From the NCBI RefSeq assembly GCF_011516935.1, contig NZ_WOTF01000004.1, positions 1 to 64,000 on the forward strand: a stretch of 64,000 nucleotides of DNA, read 5' to 3'. The first letter of the stretch is position 1. Each line of letters starts with the position of its first letter. Positions 50,337-59,576 of the stretch are shown in pieces. Made by a program: the position numbers and the translations under genes. Source of the DNA: Acetobacter farinalis (GTDB taxonomy: Bacteria > Pseudomonadota > Alphaproteobacteria > Acetobacterales > Acetobacteraceae). A model generated the notes under the pieces. It did no database searches, was not told where the DNA came from, and saw only the letters and a list, made by a program, of their open reading frames with translations.

Positions 50337-51802
50337 GTGGCGGGCCTCCGCAGGTGCTGTGCGGCAAATAGGGCGATCAGCCCGCTTAGAAACGCCAGAG
50401 CGTCTACAGTCACAAAAAGCATCGCGCCGTCTCCCCACGGGTGGGAGCCGGAGAGAAGATCCACCAGTGGGAGCATGCCGCCTGCCAGCGCGAGGCAATA
50501 CAGGTGCTGGCGCCACGCAGCGGCGGCATGCCGGCGCAGGCACAGCAGCAGGGCATGTATGGCGAAGAGCGTCCAAAGGGTAAAAAAGAGATCAATCTCG
50601 GCCATGATGCGCCCCGTGAGGGCAACAGGCAGGCAGCGGTTCGCCCAGAACAGCCCCAGCGTGGCAATGGGGAAGCCCGTTATCACGGTCAGGGTCAGTG
50701 CTTCCGCAAGCCGGAAGAAGGCGTTTTCTCCAGATGAGCGGCGGCGCTTCATGAGAAACACAACCAGCCCGCTGCCCGCCAGCGCGGTGGCCGCCAGCCC
50801 GGACAGAAAATACAGCCATCGCAGGGTGAGCGGCGCATAGCGGGCGTAATGTAATCCGCGCACAAGCTGCATGGTGGCAACCGTTGGCGAACTGCGTGTG
50901 ACAGACCGGAGGAAATGCCCGTCTTTCCGGCTGAAGTCCGCGTGATCTCTGGTCAGGAAGGGGCCGGATGCGTCGCTTCTGAAAATGCGTACGTCATCCG
51001 CGGTGAACAGGACAAGATTACCGTCCGGGCTGTGCAGCCTCTCCCGGCCCTGCGTTATCAGAGGGGCAAGAGGCGGCAGAGGAGGGCCAGCCTGCAGGAG
51101 CCTGCCTTTCGGGGCGCTCTTTTTAGGAGGCCCGGCGGGAGAGGGGGAGAAAAAGGACTGGGCCGGAAGCAGCACCCGGGCATGAATAGCCGTGCCCGTA
51201 TATGCCATGAACAGGATGAAGGGCAGGAACAGCACACCGGCAATCAGGTGCGCATCCACCCAGGCGCGGGGCCGTGGCCCGAACGGGCGGAGCAGCACAA
51301 GGTCCGGCCAGAGCGCCTTGAGGTGAATAACAAGGCCGGACCCGAGCGTGACCAGAAGGCAAAGCCCCAGAAAGGTCACAAGCTGCACGCCGGGGTGGTC
51401 TCCGCCCCGGAGTGAGAAGTGGAAATTATAGAAAAACTGCCCGCCAGCCGTCTCGCGGGGTGCAAAAGAAGTCCCGGTTTCCGGGCTGAGTGCTGGGCCG
51501 GTAAATTCGTAACCATCATAATGCAGAACCCGCAAAACAGGGTCCCGATGGGAAGGGAGGGAGAGAAACGTGGAAAATCCTTGCCGTTCCGAGGCTTCAA
51601 CCGCTTGTGCGGCGGCGTTCAGGGCTGCGGGGGTAAGGGCGGTGCGGGTGTGCAGTGGAACTTCCGGCTGCATCCAGTGGGTGATTTCCGTATCAAACAC
51701 GGCCAGCGTGCCGGAGGCAAAAATGCAGAGCAGCAGCAGGCCCGCCAGAAAGCCAAGCCAGCTATGGAGCCACCCCATATGTACGCGGAGAGTGTCACGC
51801 AT
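50333..51802 (-). CDS. PepSY-domain membrane protein (probable siderophore-iron reductase)
   Basis: The 489-residue protein has the PepSY-associated TM layout: WLHSWLGFLAGLLLLCIFASGTLAVFDTEI at the first helix (residues about 11-40), a periplasmic domain, DAHLIAGVLFLPFILFMAYTG, and several C-terminal helices. Two histidine-bearing helices fit the heme-binding iron reductase model of PepSY proteins such as FoxB/PiuB. It lies between DUF3649-like and DUF3325 genes, and the set is divergent from a TonB receptor. The likely role is reductive release of iron from imported siderophores. Confidence 0.9.
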   Translation of the reverse strand: MRDTLRVHMGWLHSWLGFLAGLLLLCIFASGTLAVFDTEITHWMQPEVPLHTRTALTPAALNAAAQAVEASERQGFSTFLSLPSHRDPVLRVLHYDGYEFTGPALSPETGTSFAPRETAGGQFFYNFHFSLRGGDHPGVQLVTFLGLCLLVTLGSGLVIHLKALWPDLVLLRPFGPRPRAWVDAHLIAGVLFLPFILFMAYTGTAIHARVLLPAQSFFSPSPAGPPKKSAPKGRLLQAGPPLPPLAPLITQGRERLHSPDGNLVLFTADDVRIFRSDASGPFLTRDHADFSRKDGHFLRSVTRSSPTVATMQLVRGLHYARYAPLTLRWLYFLSGLAATALAGSGLVVFLMKRRRSSGENAFFRLAEALTLTVITGFPIATLGLFWANRCLPVALTGRIMAEIDLFFTLWTLFAIHALLLCLRRHAAAAWRQHLYCLALAGGMLPLVDLLSGSHPWGDGAMLFVTVDALAFLSGLIALFAAQHLRRPAT

Positions 51803-51817
51803 GGGCGGTTTTTCTCA

Positions 51818-52156
51818 TCAGCGCGGAAGGAGAGCGGTCAGGGCCGCCGCCCCGCAAGCCAGCAGGCAGAGCGTGATGCCCCATAGATGCCGGCGGCCCG
51901 CAAAACCCATGAGAACCAGAACGGGTAGAAGGGCCGCAACCAGCATGCCACCCAGATCTGTTTTCAGGCGCGTATCTTCATACGGCAGGCGGAGGGCCGC
52001 CAGCATGATCAGATGGGCGGTCAGAAAGCATACGGCACAGACGCCAGCCAGCAGGGCAAGCCTACGGAGAACGGCCTTCCGCTTCTGAGCGGCTTTTGTG
52101 CCGGAAACGAGAGAATCGCTCACACTCTGGATGTTGTTTGTGAGAAGCATTCTCAT
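51818..52156 (-). CDS. Small membrane protein, DUF3649-like iron-uptake partner
   Basis: The 112-residue protein has a basic N-terminus and three hydrophobic segments (LALLAGVCAVCFLTAHLIMLA; LGGMLVAALLPVLVLMGFA; LWGITLCLLACGAAAL). Size, topology and its place just ahead of a PepSY gene fit DUF3649/iron-uptake proteins; the identity is inferred mainly from context. The start at 52156 overlaps a Fur-box-like dyad, so the real start may lie downstream. Confidence 0.7.
   Translation of the reverse strand: MRMLLTNNIQSVSDSLVSGTKAAQKRKAVLRRLALLAGVCAVCFLTAHLIMLAALRLPYEDTRLKTDLGGMLVAALLPVLVLMGFAGRRHLWGITLCLLACGAAALTALLPR
52141..52155. promoter_or_regulatory. Candidate Fur-type box between divergent iron uptake genes
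   Basis: TGAGAA-GCA-TTCTCA is a 15-bp dyad in the shared upstream region of the TonB receptor and the PepSY set. The reverse strand contains AATGAGAAT, the core of the classical Fur box. Function is inferred from sequence and context. Confidence 0.45.
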
Positions 52157-52280
52157 TCTGCTAGGTGTTTGGAGAGGGGCTGTAAACCCCGAAGAGGGAG
52201 AATAGCCTCAAAACGATGTTGCGAATGTCTCTTAATTGCGTCTATCAGCGTAGTCAGTCTTTCATTCTGGATCCCATGTC

Positions 52281-54521
52281 ATGATGCATGCCCGCCTGCC
52301 GGTTTTCTGTTTTGCGCAAGGATGCAGGCATTCTGCTGTGCTGCTGGCAATCCTTGCGGCCTTCAGTGGCAGCGGTGCGGCTATGGCGGACTCTCACAAG
52401 GCAGAGGCAACGCGGGACGCCGGGAAGGCGGCCACGGCTGCGGCCCCTGTCGTCCCGTCCCGCAAGGATGAAGCTATTCTGGTAACCGCCAGACGCCGAA
52501 ACCAGATGGACGTGCGCAGCGGCGGCCAGCTTGGCGCGCTGGGGAACAAGAAAGGGCTGGATGTTCCCTTCAATATCCGCAGTTATGGCGCGAGCCTTAT
52601 TCTCAACCAGCAGTCCCAGACGCTCGGGCAGGTTCTGGAAAATGACCCATCTGTCCGCACAACATATGGATACGGTAATTTTTCCGAAATTTTTGTTATC
52701 CGTGGCTTCCCTGTTTATGGGGATGATGTCGCGATCAATGGGCTCTACGGCATCACACCCCGTCAGCTTGTTTCCCCCCAGCTTTATGATCAGGTTCAGG
52801 TGCTCAATGGAGCCAGTGCGTTTCTGAACGGCGCGGCCCCGGGCGGGACAGGCATTGGAGGGGGGATCAATCTGATGTTCAAGCATGCCGGGAACACCCC
52901 CATCACCCGCCTGACGGGTGATTACGCCAGTCAGGGCGTAGGGGGTGGCAGTCTGGATGTCGGGCGTCGTTTTGGGCAGGACAAAGCCTATGGTCTGCGG
53001 CTGAATGTGGCGGGTCTTTCCGGCCAGACATCCGTGGAGCACGAACGCCGCCATTCCGCAGTGCTGGGGGCGGATTTTGACTGGCATGATGACAGAACCC
53101 GCATTTCTCTGGATATGAATTACCAGAATCAGGGGGTGCAGGGCGGGCGTCCCGGTGTGTTTCTGGGGGCGGATGCCACATCTGTTCCGCGTGTTCCCGG
53201 TGCCGCTCACAACTACGGGCAGCGTTGGACCTATAATGATCTGAATTACATTTTCGGTATGCTCAATGTAGAGCATGATTTTTCAGAACATATCACGGTG
53301 TATGGTGCTTTTGGCGGATTAGGGGGTGATGAGAAGGGAAATTACTCCACACTGACAGTCCATGACTCCGGGACAGGAGCCGCCACGGCAGGGGCGATGT
53401 ATGTGCCCTATACCCAGACGAATGAAAGCACACGCGGTGGTGTGCGCGCGCATTTCAAGACGGGGTTTGTCAAACATGAAGTGAATGCCGGTGGTTCTGC
53501 CCTGTGGGAAGAAAGCCAAACAGCTTACGCCATGGCGGAAAACGCGTTTGATACCACTCTGTATGATACGGCTGCTGTTCCGCCTCCTGCTGAGAACCTG
53601 ACAGGCGGTAATCTGGATAATCCGTTACCGACCAGCCGGACACAGCTTTACAGCCTGTTCTTTTCAGACACGATGTCTTTCTGGAAGGGCCGTATCGCGC
53701 TTATAGCGGGCTTCCGGTATCAGAACATGCTGATCAACGGGTATGATGCCTATGGAAATGGTGCGCGTACGGCCTATTATAATGAGGGGGCCATAACCCC
53801 GGTGGTCGGGTTGGTGGTGCATCCGACGCGTCGTACGTCCGTGTATTTCAACCGAATTGAAGGGTTGTCACAAGGGCCTACGGCGAGCGGCAGCAATCTG
53901 GTCAATCTGGGCCAGATTTTCCCGCCGTTCAGAAGTGTTCAATATGAGGTGGGGGCCAAATACGATACCGGACGTTTCACCACCACACTTGCATTTTACC
54001 AGATTGCGCAACCCAATTCCTACACAGAACCGTATGGCGATGGTGGCCAGTTCATTTTCCGTGAAAATGGTTTGCAGCGGAACCGTGGTGTGGAGCTGAA
54101 TGTAAATGGCCAGATCCTGCCGGGGTTGCGCTTCAATGGCGGGGCAACCCTGATTGATGCGGACCTGCGGCGCACAGCGCAGGGGCTGGATAACGGGCAT
54201 ACCGCTATTGGTATTCCCAATTATACCATCAATGGAAATCTGGAATATGATCTGCCATTCCTGCGTGGGGCAACGGTGGTTGGGCGTGTGGAAAACACGG
54301 GCAGACAATGGGTGAATACGGCCAACACCCTGCATCTGCCTGTCTGGACACGGTTTGATCTGGGCGCGCGCTATACCTTTGCTGTGGCGCATAAACCGCT
54401 CACCTTGCGGTTTGACGTGGAGAATATTGCGAACACGCGGTATTGGGGTTCAGCTTTCAATGGTTATCTGCTGCAAGGGTTGCCCCGTACCTTCAAGTTT
54501 TCCTTTACGGCTGATTTGTAA
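52281..54521 (+). CDS. TonB-dependent siderophore receptor
   Basis: The 746-residue outer-membrane protein has a signal peptide (about 1-36, ending AAMA), a plug domain (VPFNIRSYGASLI; TLGQVLENDPSVRT; EIFVIRGFPVY; QVQVLNGASAFLNG) and a C-terminal 22-strand barrel ending FKFSFTADL with terminal aromatic-type strands. A TonB-box-like AILVTARR lies near residue 70. It belongs to the ferrichrome/ferrioxamine-type receptor class. Divergent from the DUF3649/PepSY/DUF3325 set, it forms a typical uptake unit for a hydroxamate or similar ferri-siderophore, probably Fur-controlled. Confidence 0.95.
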   Translation: MMHARLPVFCFAQGCRHSAVLLAILAAFSGSGAAMADSHKAEATRDAGKAATAAAPVVPSRKDEAILVTARRRNQMDVRSGGQLGALGNKKGLDVPFNIRSYGASLILNQQSQTLGQVLENDPSVRTTYGYGNFSEIFVIRGFPVYGDDVAINGLYGITPRQLVSPQLYDQVQVLNGASAFLNGAAPGGTGIGGGINLMFKHAGNTPITRLTGDYASQGVGGGSLDVGRRFGQDKAYGLRLNVAGLSGQTSVEHERRHSAVLGADFDWHDDRTRISLDMNYQNQGVQGGRPGVFLGADATSVPRVPGAAHNYGQRWTYNDLNYIFGMLNVEHDFSEHITVYGAFGGLGGDEKGNYSTLTVHDSGTGAATAGAMYVPYTQTNESTRGGVRAHFKTGFVKHEVNAGGSALWEESQTAYAMAENAFDTTLYDTAAVPPPAENLTGGNLDNPLPTSRTQLYSLFFSDTMSFWKGRIALIAGFRYQNMLINGYDAYGNGARTAYYNEGAITPVVGLVVHPTRRTSVYFNRIEGLSQGPTASGSNLVNLGQIFPPFRSVQYEVGAKYDTGRFTTTLAFYQIAQPNSYTEPYGDGGQFIFRENGLQRNRGVELNVNGQILPGLRFNGGATLIDADLRRTAQGLDNGHTAIGIPNYTINGNLEYDLPFLRGATVVGRVENTGRQWVNTANTLHLPVWTRFDLGARYTFAVAHKPLTLRFDVENIANTRYWGSAFNGYLLQGLPRTFKFSFTADL

Positions 54522-54528
54522 GGGTGCG

Positions 54529-54550
54529 CGGGCACAGGGCCGTGTGCCCG
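54529..54550 (+). terminator. Hairpin after TonB receptor gene
   Basis: CGGGCACA (54529-54536) and TGTGCCCG (54543-54550) form an 8-bp stem around GGGCCG, 7 bp past the stop codon. No T-run follows, so it may be an mRNA-stabilising or Rho-dependent end. Confidence 0.4.
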
Positions 54551-54643
54551 GTGTAAGGCCTGTTGATACCCCGCGTGGTCATGCTTAAAGCTGGATAAGG
54601 TTCGGGCAGAAAGACCATATCTCTTCTGGCCCGTTTTCATAAA

Positions 54644-54670
54644 GCCACCCGTTTGGGTGGCTTTTCTTTT
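54644..54670 (+). terminator. Rho-independent terminator before lysis cassette
   Basis: GCCACCC (54644-54650), loop GTTT and GGGTGGC (54655-54661) are followed by TTTTCTTTT. It separates the TonB receptor from the lysis-type genes, whose first ATG is 14 bp beyond. Confidence 0.85.
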
Positions 54671-54683
54671 TCCGGGCAAAATA

Positions 54684-55076
54684 ATGCAAGACCAACGCTG
54701 CGCAACAGCCGAGGAAGTCGCACTTCTGCGCGAACGTGTGGCGCGTGTTGAAGGGGGGCATGACCACCTTCAGGATGGGCTGGATACACTTTCAAGGCAG
54801 TTTTCAGACCTGCGACGTGATCTGACACAGGCTGTGGGAGACCACGCCGCACGCACGCGCCATGAAATCATGACGCGTGTGGACGAGATAAACCGGGACG
54901 CGCAAGTGCGGGATGCGGAGGTTTCCGAACGGCTGGCGCGCATAGAAGGCGGACTCCGGCTGGCAAACTGGGTGACAGTCACCTGTATTGCGCTGGCAAC
55001 CAGCCTGTTGAGCTGGGCCCAGATGGGGCAAGCTATCTGGGATTTCTGCACGTCCCTGATCGGGGGTGCGTCATGA
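54684..55076 (+). CDS. Coiled-coil protein with C-terminal membrane anchor (XhlA-like)
   Basis: From the ATG at 54684 the protein has 130 residues. A long heptad-rich helix (about 6-90, AEEVALLRERVARVEGG and so on) is followed by one membrane helix (about 93-115, WVTVTCIALATSLLSWA). This layout matches XhlA-type phage lysis accessory proteins. It overlaps the cell wall hydrolase start by 4 bases. There is no strong ribosome site. The longer frame from 54657 begins inside a terminator. The phage origin is inferred from its partners. Confidence 0.6.
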   Translation: MQDQRCATAEEVALLRERVARVEGGHDHLQDGLDTLSRQFSDLRRDLTQAVGDHAARTRHEIMTRVDEINRDAQVRDAEVSERLARIEGGLRLANWVTVTCIALATSLLSWAQMGQAIWDFCTSLIGGAS

Positions 55077-55489
55077 AAAGCCCTGTTGATATCGCGGCCC
55101 GTACGGCATGGGGCGAGGCGCGGGGGGAAGGTGTGGCAGGCCTTCACGCCGTGCTGAACGTGATTGCAAACCGCGTGGCACAGCCGGGTTGGTGGGGGCA
55201 CGATATTGTATCTGTCTGCACGGCCCGCAGCCAGTTTTCCTGCTGGAACATGACAGACCCGAACAGGAGCGCGCTCTTGCGGGTCACGCGGGCCGATCCG
55301 CAGTTCCGGCAGGCCCTTGATCTTGCTCTTCTGCTCCTTCGCCAGACGCTCCCGGATAGTACGGGGGGCGCTGATCATTACTATGACTGGCGCAGCAAGG
55401 CGCCCCTCTGGGCGCAACCACAGTTTTACACAAAAACATTAGGCCATCACGCATTTTACCGGATTGGCCTCAAAGGAGATGCATCATGA
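55073..55489 (+). CDS. Cell wall hydrolase, SleB/Hydrolase_2 type (endolysin-like)
   Basis: The 138-residue protein carries the Hydrolase_2 pattern: ARTAWGEARGEGVAGLHAVLNVIANRV with the catalytic Glu in GEARGE, then QFSCWN, and a C-terminal GADHYYDW and FYKTLGHHAFYR-like segment. This domain cleaves peptidoglycan in spore SleB and in phage endolysins of Alphaproteobacteria. It has no signal peptide and relies on the adjacent holin-like proteins for export. Overlaps genes on both sides by 4 bases. Confidence 0.85.
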   Translation: MKSPVDIAARTAWGEARGEGVAGLHAVLNVIANRVAQPGWWGHDIVSVCTARSQFSCWNMTDPNRSALLRVTRADPQFRQALDLALLLLRQTLPDSTGGADHYYDWRSKAPLWAQPQFYTKTLGHHAFYRIGLKGDAS

Positions 55490-55818
55490 AACAGACACTG
55501 CTCACCGGCGCCAAAGTCAGCGGCGTTGTCACGCTTATTCCCACACTCATGGCATATGTGCCGGAAGCCTGGAACACCCTGATCTGTATGGTGATTGTTG
55601 TTTGCGGGGCTGTCAGCACCGTTGTGCCTGTGCCGCATGCCGGTTCATTCTGGACGGGAATTTATAAGGCTGTTTCTCTGGTCGGGTTGAATTTCGGGTG
55701 GGCGGCCAACCGCCTTGCATCAGCTCCCTCCACGTCCGGCCAGCCGGAGCAGAAAGCTGGTGCGGAAGCGGGTGCGTCTGGTGCTCCACAGAGCAATGCA
55801 CCGTCTGCGGGTGCATGA
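55486..55818 (+). CDS. Putative holin
   Basis: The 110-residue protein has two hydrophobic helices (about 11-28 and 30-50, TLICMVIVVCGAVSTVV), a third weak one near 60-75, and a Ser/Pro/Ala/Gln-rich hydrophilic tail. The overlap with the endolysin-type gene and the small size fit a phage holin. No structural phage genes flank it, so this is an orphan lysis cassette. Family membership is not certain. Confidence 0.6.
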   Translation: MKQTLLTGAKVSGVVTLIPTLMAYVPEAWNTLICMVIVVCGAVSTVVPVPHAGSFWTGIYKAVSLVGLNFGWAANRLASAPSTSGQPEQKAGAEAGASGAPQSNAPSAGA

Positions 55819-56010
55819 AGGACTCACAGCGCGGGCTGCCTTGCTTTGGCTTTTTTTGTGGGAGAGGGTTAACACCGCAGGGTTCTTGTCCTCTCTGCTT
55901 TCTGGTGTCCGGGTGCTGATGGTGCCCATGATGTGATTCTGGAAGAGCAGCATGGGTGGGAACGGTGCGGTGTGCGGAACACTTCCGCTTTGAAAAGGAT
56001 GGCGTGTGTG

Positions 56011-56133
56011 ATGGAAAAACTTTCTGAAGACATGAGAGAGCGCCAGAAGCCGGTTGCCCGTATTATTGTTCTTGTGAGTACGGCTGTTGCAGGATTTCTG
56101 ATCATGCTGGTCCGGCTGATGCGGAAATCCTGA
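56011..56133 (+). CDS. Small single-span membrane protein, unknown
   Basis: A 40-codon frame starting MEKLSEDMRERQKPVARIIV contains one clear hydrophobic helix (about 19-35) and a basic end. AAAGG lies upstream and a strong terminator follows 33 bp after the stop. Alternative starts are ATG 55999 and ATG 55933. It may be part of the preceding lysis cassette. Expression is unproven. Confidence 0.4.
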   Translation: MEKLSEDMRERQKPVARIIVLVSTAVAGFLIMLVRLMRKS

Positions 56134-56165
56134 TTCTTCCTGAAAAACATCTTTTTTGAAAAAGT

Positions 56166-56214
56166 ATGGCCCGGTTCTTTCTGCTTCATGCAGGAGAGCC
56201 GGGCCATTTTTTTT
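56166..56214 (+). terminator. Rho-independent terminator after small membrane ORF
   Basis: TGGCCCGG (56167-56174) and CCGGGCCA (56199-56206) form an outer stem with an inner CTGC/GCAG pair, followed by eight T (56207-56214). Confidence 0.88.
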
Positions 56215-56277
56215 GATTCCGGGTGGTTTCGCGTGTCCTTTGATGGGTACTGACATAATCCCGGCATGATGTACCCA

Positions 56278-56324
56278 TTATCCACAGGCTTACCCACTCA
56301 GGCATCCTCAGATTCTGGGGATAA
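56278..56324. repeat. 47-bp repeat with inverted DnaA-box-like ends, copy 2
   Basis: Same length and ends as copy 1 at 38900-38946: TTATCCACA at the left and TGGGGATAA at the right, with GCTTACCC after the left box in both. It lies in a 377-bp non-coding stretch (56215-56591) upstream of the tRNA-Leu terminator, otherwise without visible genes. Confidence 0.7.
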
Positions 56325-56562
56325 GTGTTCACGGGGCCCAAAGGGGAGGGAAATGACGCCTGAATGCGCGGCGAAAGCTGGAAGGAGCTGGCCTTCCAGG
56401 CACTCTGTTTTGGGAGGTTGTCAGCGAGAATGGCGGGGGCGTATTTCGCCCCTCTCTGAGAAAAATTCTGTCAGGAGAATATATTTTCAGATCAGACGAG
56501 GGGAAGACTGCCTCACCGGTTCTCATGACATCAAAGGCACGGAGATGAAGAGCAGTAGATAC

Positions 56563-56592
56563 AAAAAAACCGCAGTTGCCTGCGGTTTTTTT
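56563..56592 (-). terminator. Terminator of tRNA-Leu
   Basis: ACCGCAG and CTGCGGT (56569-56575 and 56580-56586) form a stem with loop TTGC, flanked by A7 and T7 runs. It can work on both strands and lies directly next to the 3' end of tRNA-Leu. Confidence 0.88.
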
Positions 56593-56678
56593 GGTGCCCA
56601 GAAGAAGACTCGAACTTCCACGACCTTGCGGCCACAGATACCTGAAACCTGCGCGTCTACCAATTCCGCCATCTGGGC
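56592..56678 (-). tRNA. tRNA-Leu (CAG)
   Basis: This is an 87-nt class II tRNA. Acceptor GCCCAGA pairs with TCTGGGC, followed by A73 and encoded CCA. The anticodon loop TTCAGGT lies on CAGGT/ATCTG, giving anticodon CAG. The long variable arm GGCCGCAAGGTC and T-loop TTCGAGT are present. Confidence 0.95.
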
Positions 56679-56978
56679 TCAGAGAGCAACCGGGTCACCC
56701 CGGCTGGTGAAGGGGTATTTAGCTTGCCCCCCAAACGCCGTCAACGGGGAAAATACATTTTTCTTCAGTTTTGTTTCATTTCGCCTTCACCTCGGTGTCC
56801 GGGTGGGTGAAATACCCGGAAAACCGCCGATTTTCGGATGCGGCTGTCCATGCTGGCGGCGGCCATCGCACCGTTCATCCGATGTGCTGAACCATTTGTG
56901 CGCAGCCTGATGGTGTAAAAAGGGCGTAGAGTTCGCATCATCAGAAGACACAGGTAGGCACAGGGCAGGAGCAAAGTC
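56679..56978. other. 300-bp non-coding region between tRNA-Leu and NDUFA9-like gene
   Basis: No gene supported. It must contain the tRNA-Leu promoter reading left and the promoter of the 56979 gene reading right. AGGAGC at 56968-56973 or nearby precedes the latter's start. Confidence 0.5.
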
Positions 56979-57947
56979 ATGATGGAACAGAAGATCGCGA
57001 CAGTTTTGGGGGGAAGCGGGTTTCTCGGGCGCTACGTTGTCCAGCACCTGGCGGAAGCGGGCTACCGGATCCGTATAGCCTGCCGCAGGCCAGACAGGGC
57101 CGCGGCCCTGCGCAGTCTGGGGGATGTCGGGCAGATTGCGCCGTTTTATGCGTCTGTGCTGGATGAGGGGTCTGTGGCCTGCGTGGTGGATGGCGCGTCT
57201 GTTGTTATCAATCTGGCGGCGGTTCTTGGCGCTTCGTCCGGGCAGGGGCTTGAGGCTGTCAATGTGGAGGGGGCCGGGCGCGTGGCGCGTCTGGCGGCCG
57301 CTGCCGGAGTGCCTGTGTTTGTGCAGGTGTCCGCGCTGGGGGCATCGCCTTCAGCACCATCGGCCTATGGGCGGAGTCGTGCCGCGGGAGAGGCTGCCGT
57401 AAGAGCCGCGATACCGCATGCCTCCATTGTCCGGCCCTCTGTTATTTTCGGGCCGGAAGACCATTTCTTCAACACATTTGCAGCTCTGGCCCGCTACCTG
57501 CCTGTATTGCCCGTGTATGGTGCGGATACCCGCCTCCAGCCTGTTTATGTGGGGGATGTCGCGCAGGTTATCGCGCGTCTGGTGCAGGAGCCGGCTCTGG
57601 CCGGGCGAGAGTGGGATCTCGGCGGGCCGGATGTCCTGACCATGAAGCAGATTTACCAGTGGGTTCTGCACACAACGCAGCGCTCTCGTCTGCTGTACGT
57701 CGTCCCGCAGGGTCTGGCGCGGATGCAGGCGGCTGTTCTTGAGCATCTGCCCGGGCATCTTCTGACACGGGACCAGCTTCTGATGCTCTCGCAGGATAAT
57801 GTCGTGCCCGCCGGTCAATCAGGCTTTACCGCCCTTGGTCTGGAGCCACGGAGCATTGAGGCGATCGTGCCGTTTTATCTGGCCCGTTATCGGGCAGGGG
57901 GCGGGCGCTCTGGAGTTGTTGTTGAAAAACATGTAGTTAACTTATGA
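56979..57947 (+). CDS. Complex I NDUFA9-like NAD(P)-binding protein
   Basis: The 322-residue atypical short-chain dehydrogenase has the Rossmann motif VLGGSGFLGRYVVQHL, NLAAVLG, the YGRSRAAGEAAV segment (with a Tyr-x3-Arg instead of the classical Tyr-x3-Lys), SIVRPSVIFGPEDHFF and QPVYVGDVA. These are hallmarks of the NDUFA9/39-kDa family, a complex I accessory subunit in mitochondria and Alphaproteobacteria. AGGAG sits upstream; a second ATG follows directly (56982). No nuo genes are nearby. Confidence 0.9.
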   Translation: MMEQKIATVLGGSGFLGRYVVQHLAEAGYRIRIACRRPDRAAALRSLGDVGQIAPFYASVLDEGSVACVVDGASVVINLAAVLGASSGQGLEAVNVEGAGRVARLAAAAGVPVFVQVSALGASPSAPSAYGRSRAAGEAAVRAAIPHASIVRPSVIFGPEDHFFNTFAALARYLPVLPVYGADTRLQPVYVGDVAQVIARLVQEPALAGREWDLGGPDVLTMKQIYQWVLHTTQRSRLLYVVPQGLARMQAAVLEHLPGHLLTRDQLLMLSQDNVVPAGQSGFTALGLEPRSIEAIVPFYLARYRAGGGRSGVVVEKHVVNL

Positions 57948-58127
57948 ATGGTCCGATCTGGCACCTATTTGAGTGAGGTGAAAATCAGAGAATCGTCTTA
58001 AAAAGAGAAAAATTCCAGAAAGGGCAGCAATGCTGTCTTTTCAGGGTAAGGCATAAGGCGCTACCTCAGTCTGGCTTGTTTGGAGCGCAGCTTGTCCGTC
58101 GTGCGCCCTTTCTCCGGGAACCGCCTT

Positions 58128-59575
58128 ATGACCACACCGATGCTGAAATTTGTCTCTGTCGCTCAACAGCAGCCTGATAAGCGCACTGCGCAGGCGCGGC
58201 GGGCGGATTTCAATGAAATTTATGAAGACTTTGCGCCTGCCGAGGCTGGTGAGCAGGCCAGCCGGTGCTCGCAGTGCGGGGTGCCGTTCTGCTCTGTGCA
58301 TTGCCCGTTGGGCAACAACATCCCGGACTGGCTGATGCTCACGGCGCAGGGGCGTCTTGAAGAAGCCTATGAGGTCTCATCCGCCACCAATACCTTCCCG
58401 GAAATTTGTGGTCGCATCTGCCCGCAGGACCGGCTGTGCGAGGGAAGCTGCGTGATTGAGCCGGGGTTCGAGAGTGTGACCATCGGTGCGATCGAGCGGT
58501 ACATTACTGATACCGCGTTCGAGAAGAACTGGGTCAAACCCACACGCCCTGCACAGGAACGGCCGGAATCCGTCGGGATTGTCGGTGCGGGTCCGGCGGG
58601 GCTTGCAGCGGCTGAGCGCCTGCGTGCAGCGGGGTATCAGGTCCATGTGTATGACCGGTATGACCGCGTGGGCGGCCTGCTGGTATATGGCATTCCCGGC
58701 TTCAAGCTGGAGAAGGACATTGTGGCCCGCCGCCATGCGCTGCTGGTGGAAAGCGGTGTGGTGTTCCATCTGGGGCAGGGTGTCGGCAGCGGTGCGGGAG
58801 ATCTCTCCTTTGAAGAACTGCGCAGCCGCCATCAGGCTGTTCTGATTGCCACCGGTGTCTACAAATCCCGTGAGATTGGTGGCCCCGGCGCTGGTCTGGC
58901 AGGAATTGAACGCGCACTGGACTATCTGACGGCCTCCAACCGCCGCTCTCTGGGGGATGCCCTGCCGGACGAGGCTCAGGCGCTGAATGCCGAAGGCAAA
59001 AATGTCGTGGTTCTGGGTGGCGGCGATACCGCCATGGATTGCGTGCGCACGGCCATCCGGCAGGGAGCAAAATCCGTCAAATGTCTTTACCGGCGTGACA
59101 AGGCCAACATGCCGGGTTCCGTGCGGGAAGTGAAAAACGCGGAAGAGGAAGGTGTGGAGTTTGTCTGGCTCTCTGCCCCGGAAGCCTTTCTGGGTGATGA
59201 GCATGTGACGGCTGTACGCGCCACCCGGATGAAGCTTGGCCTGCCGGATGCCACGGGCCGCCAGTCCGTGGAACCGCAGGAAGGCGGCTCCTTCACGCTG
59301 GAAGCTGATCTGGTGATCAAGGCTCTGGGGTTTGACCCGGAACCACTCCCGCAACTGTGGGGCCAGCCTGACCTTGCCGTGTCCCGCTGGGGCACACTGA
59401 AAGTCGGGCATGAGAGCTTCATGACCAGCCTGCCGGGCGTGTTCGCCGCGGGGGATATCGTGCGCGGCGCCAGTCTGGTGGTGTGGGCTATTCGCGATGG
59501 TCGGGATGCGGCGGAACGCATTCATCAATGGATTGAAACACACGCAACGGCGCAGGCCGTGGCGGAGCAGGGATA

Positions 59576-59576
<1 letters not shown>
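58128..59576 (+). CDS. gltD: Glutamate synthase small subunit
   Basis: From the ATG at 58128 the protein has 482 residues. The N-terminal iron-sulfur region has CSQCGVPFCSVHCPLGNN and CGRICPQDRLCEGSC. An FAD site follows (GIVGAGPAGLAAAERL) and an NADPH site (VVLGGGDTAMDC). GltD passes electrons from NADPH to the large subunit for glutamate formation. A TTG at 58080 would add 16 non-conserved residues. The stop overlaps the gltB start by one base. Confidence 0.96.
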
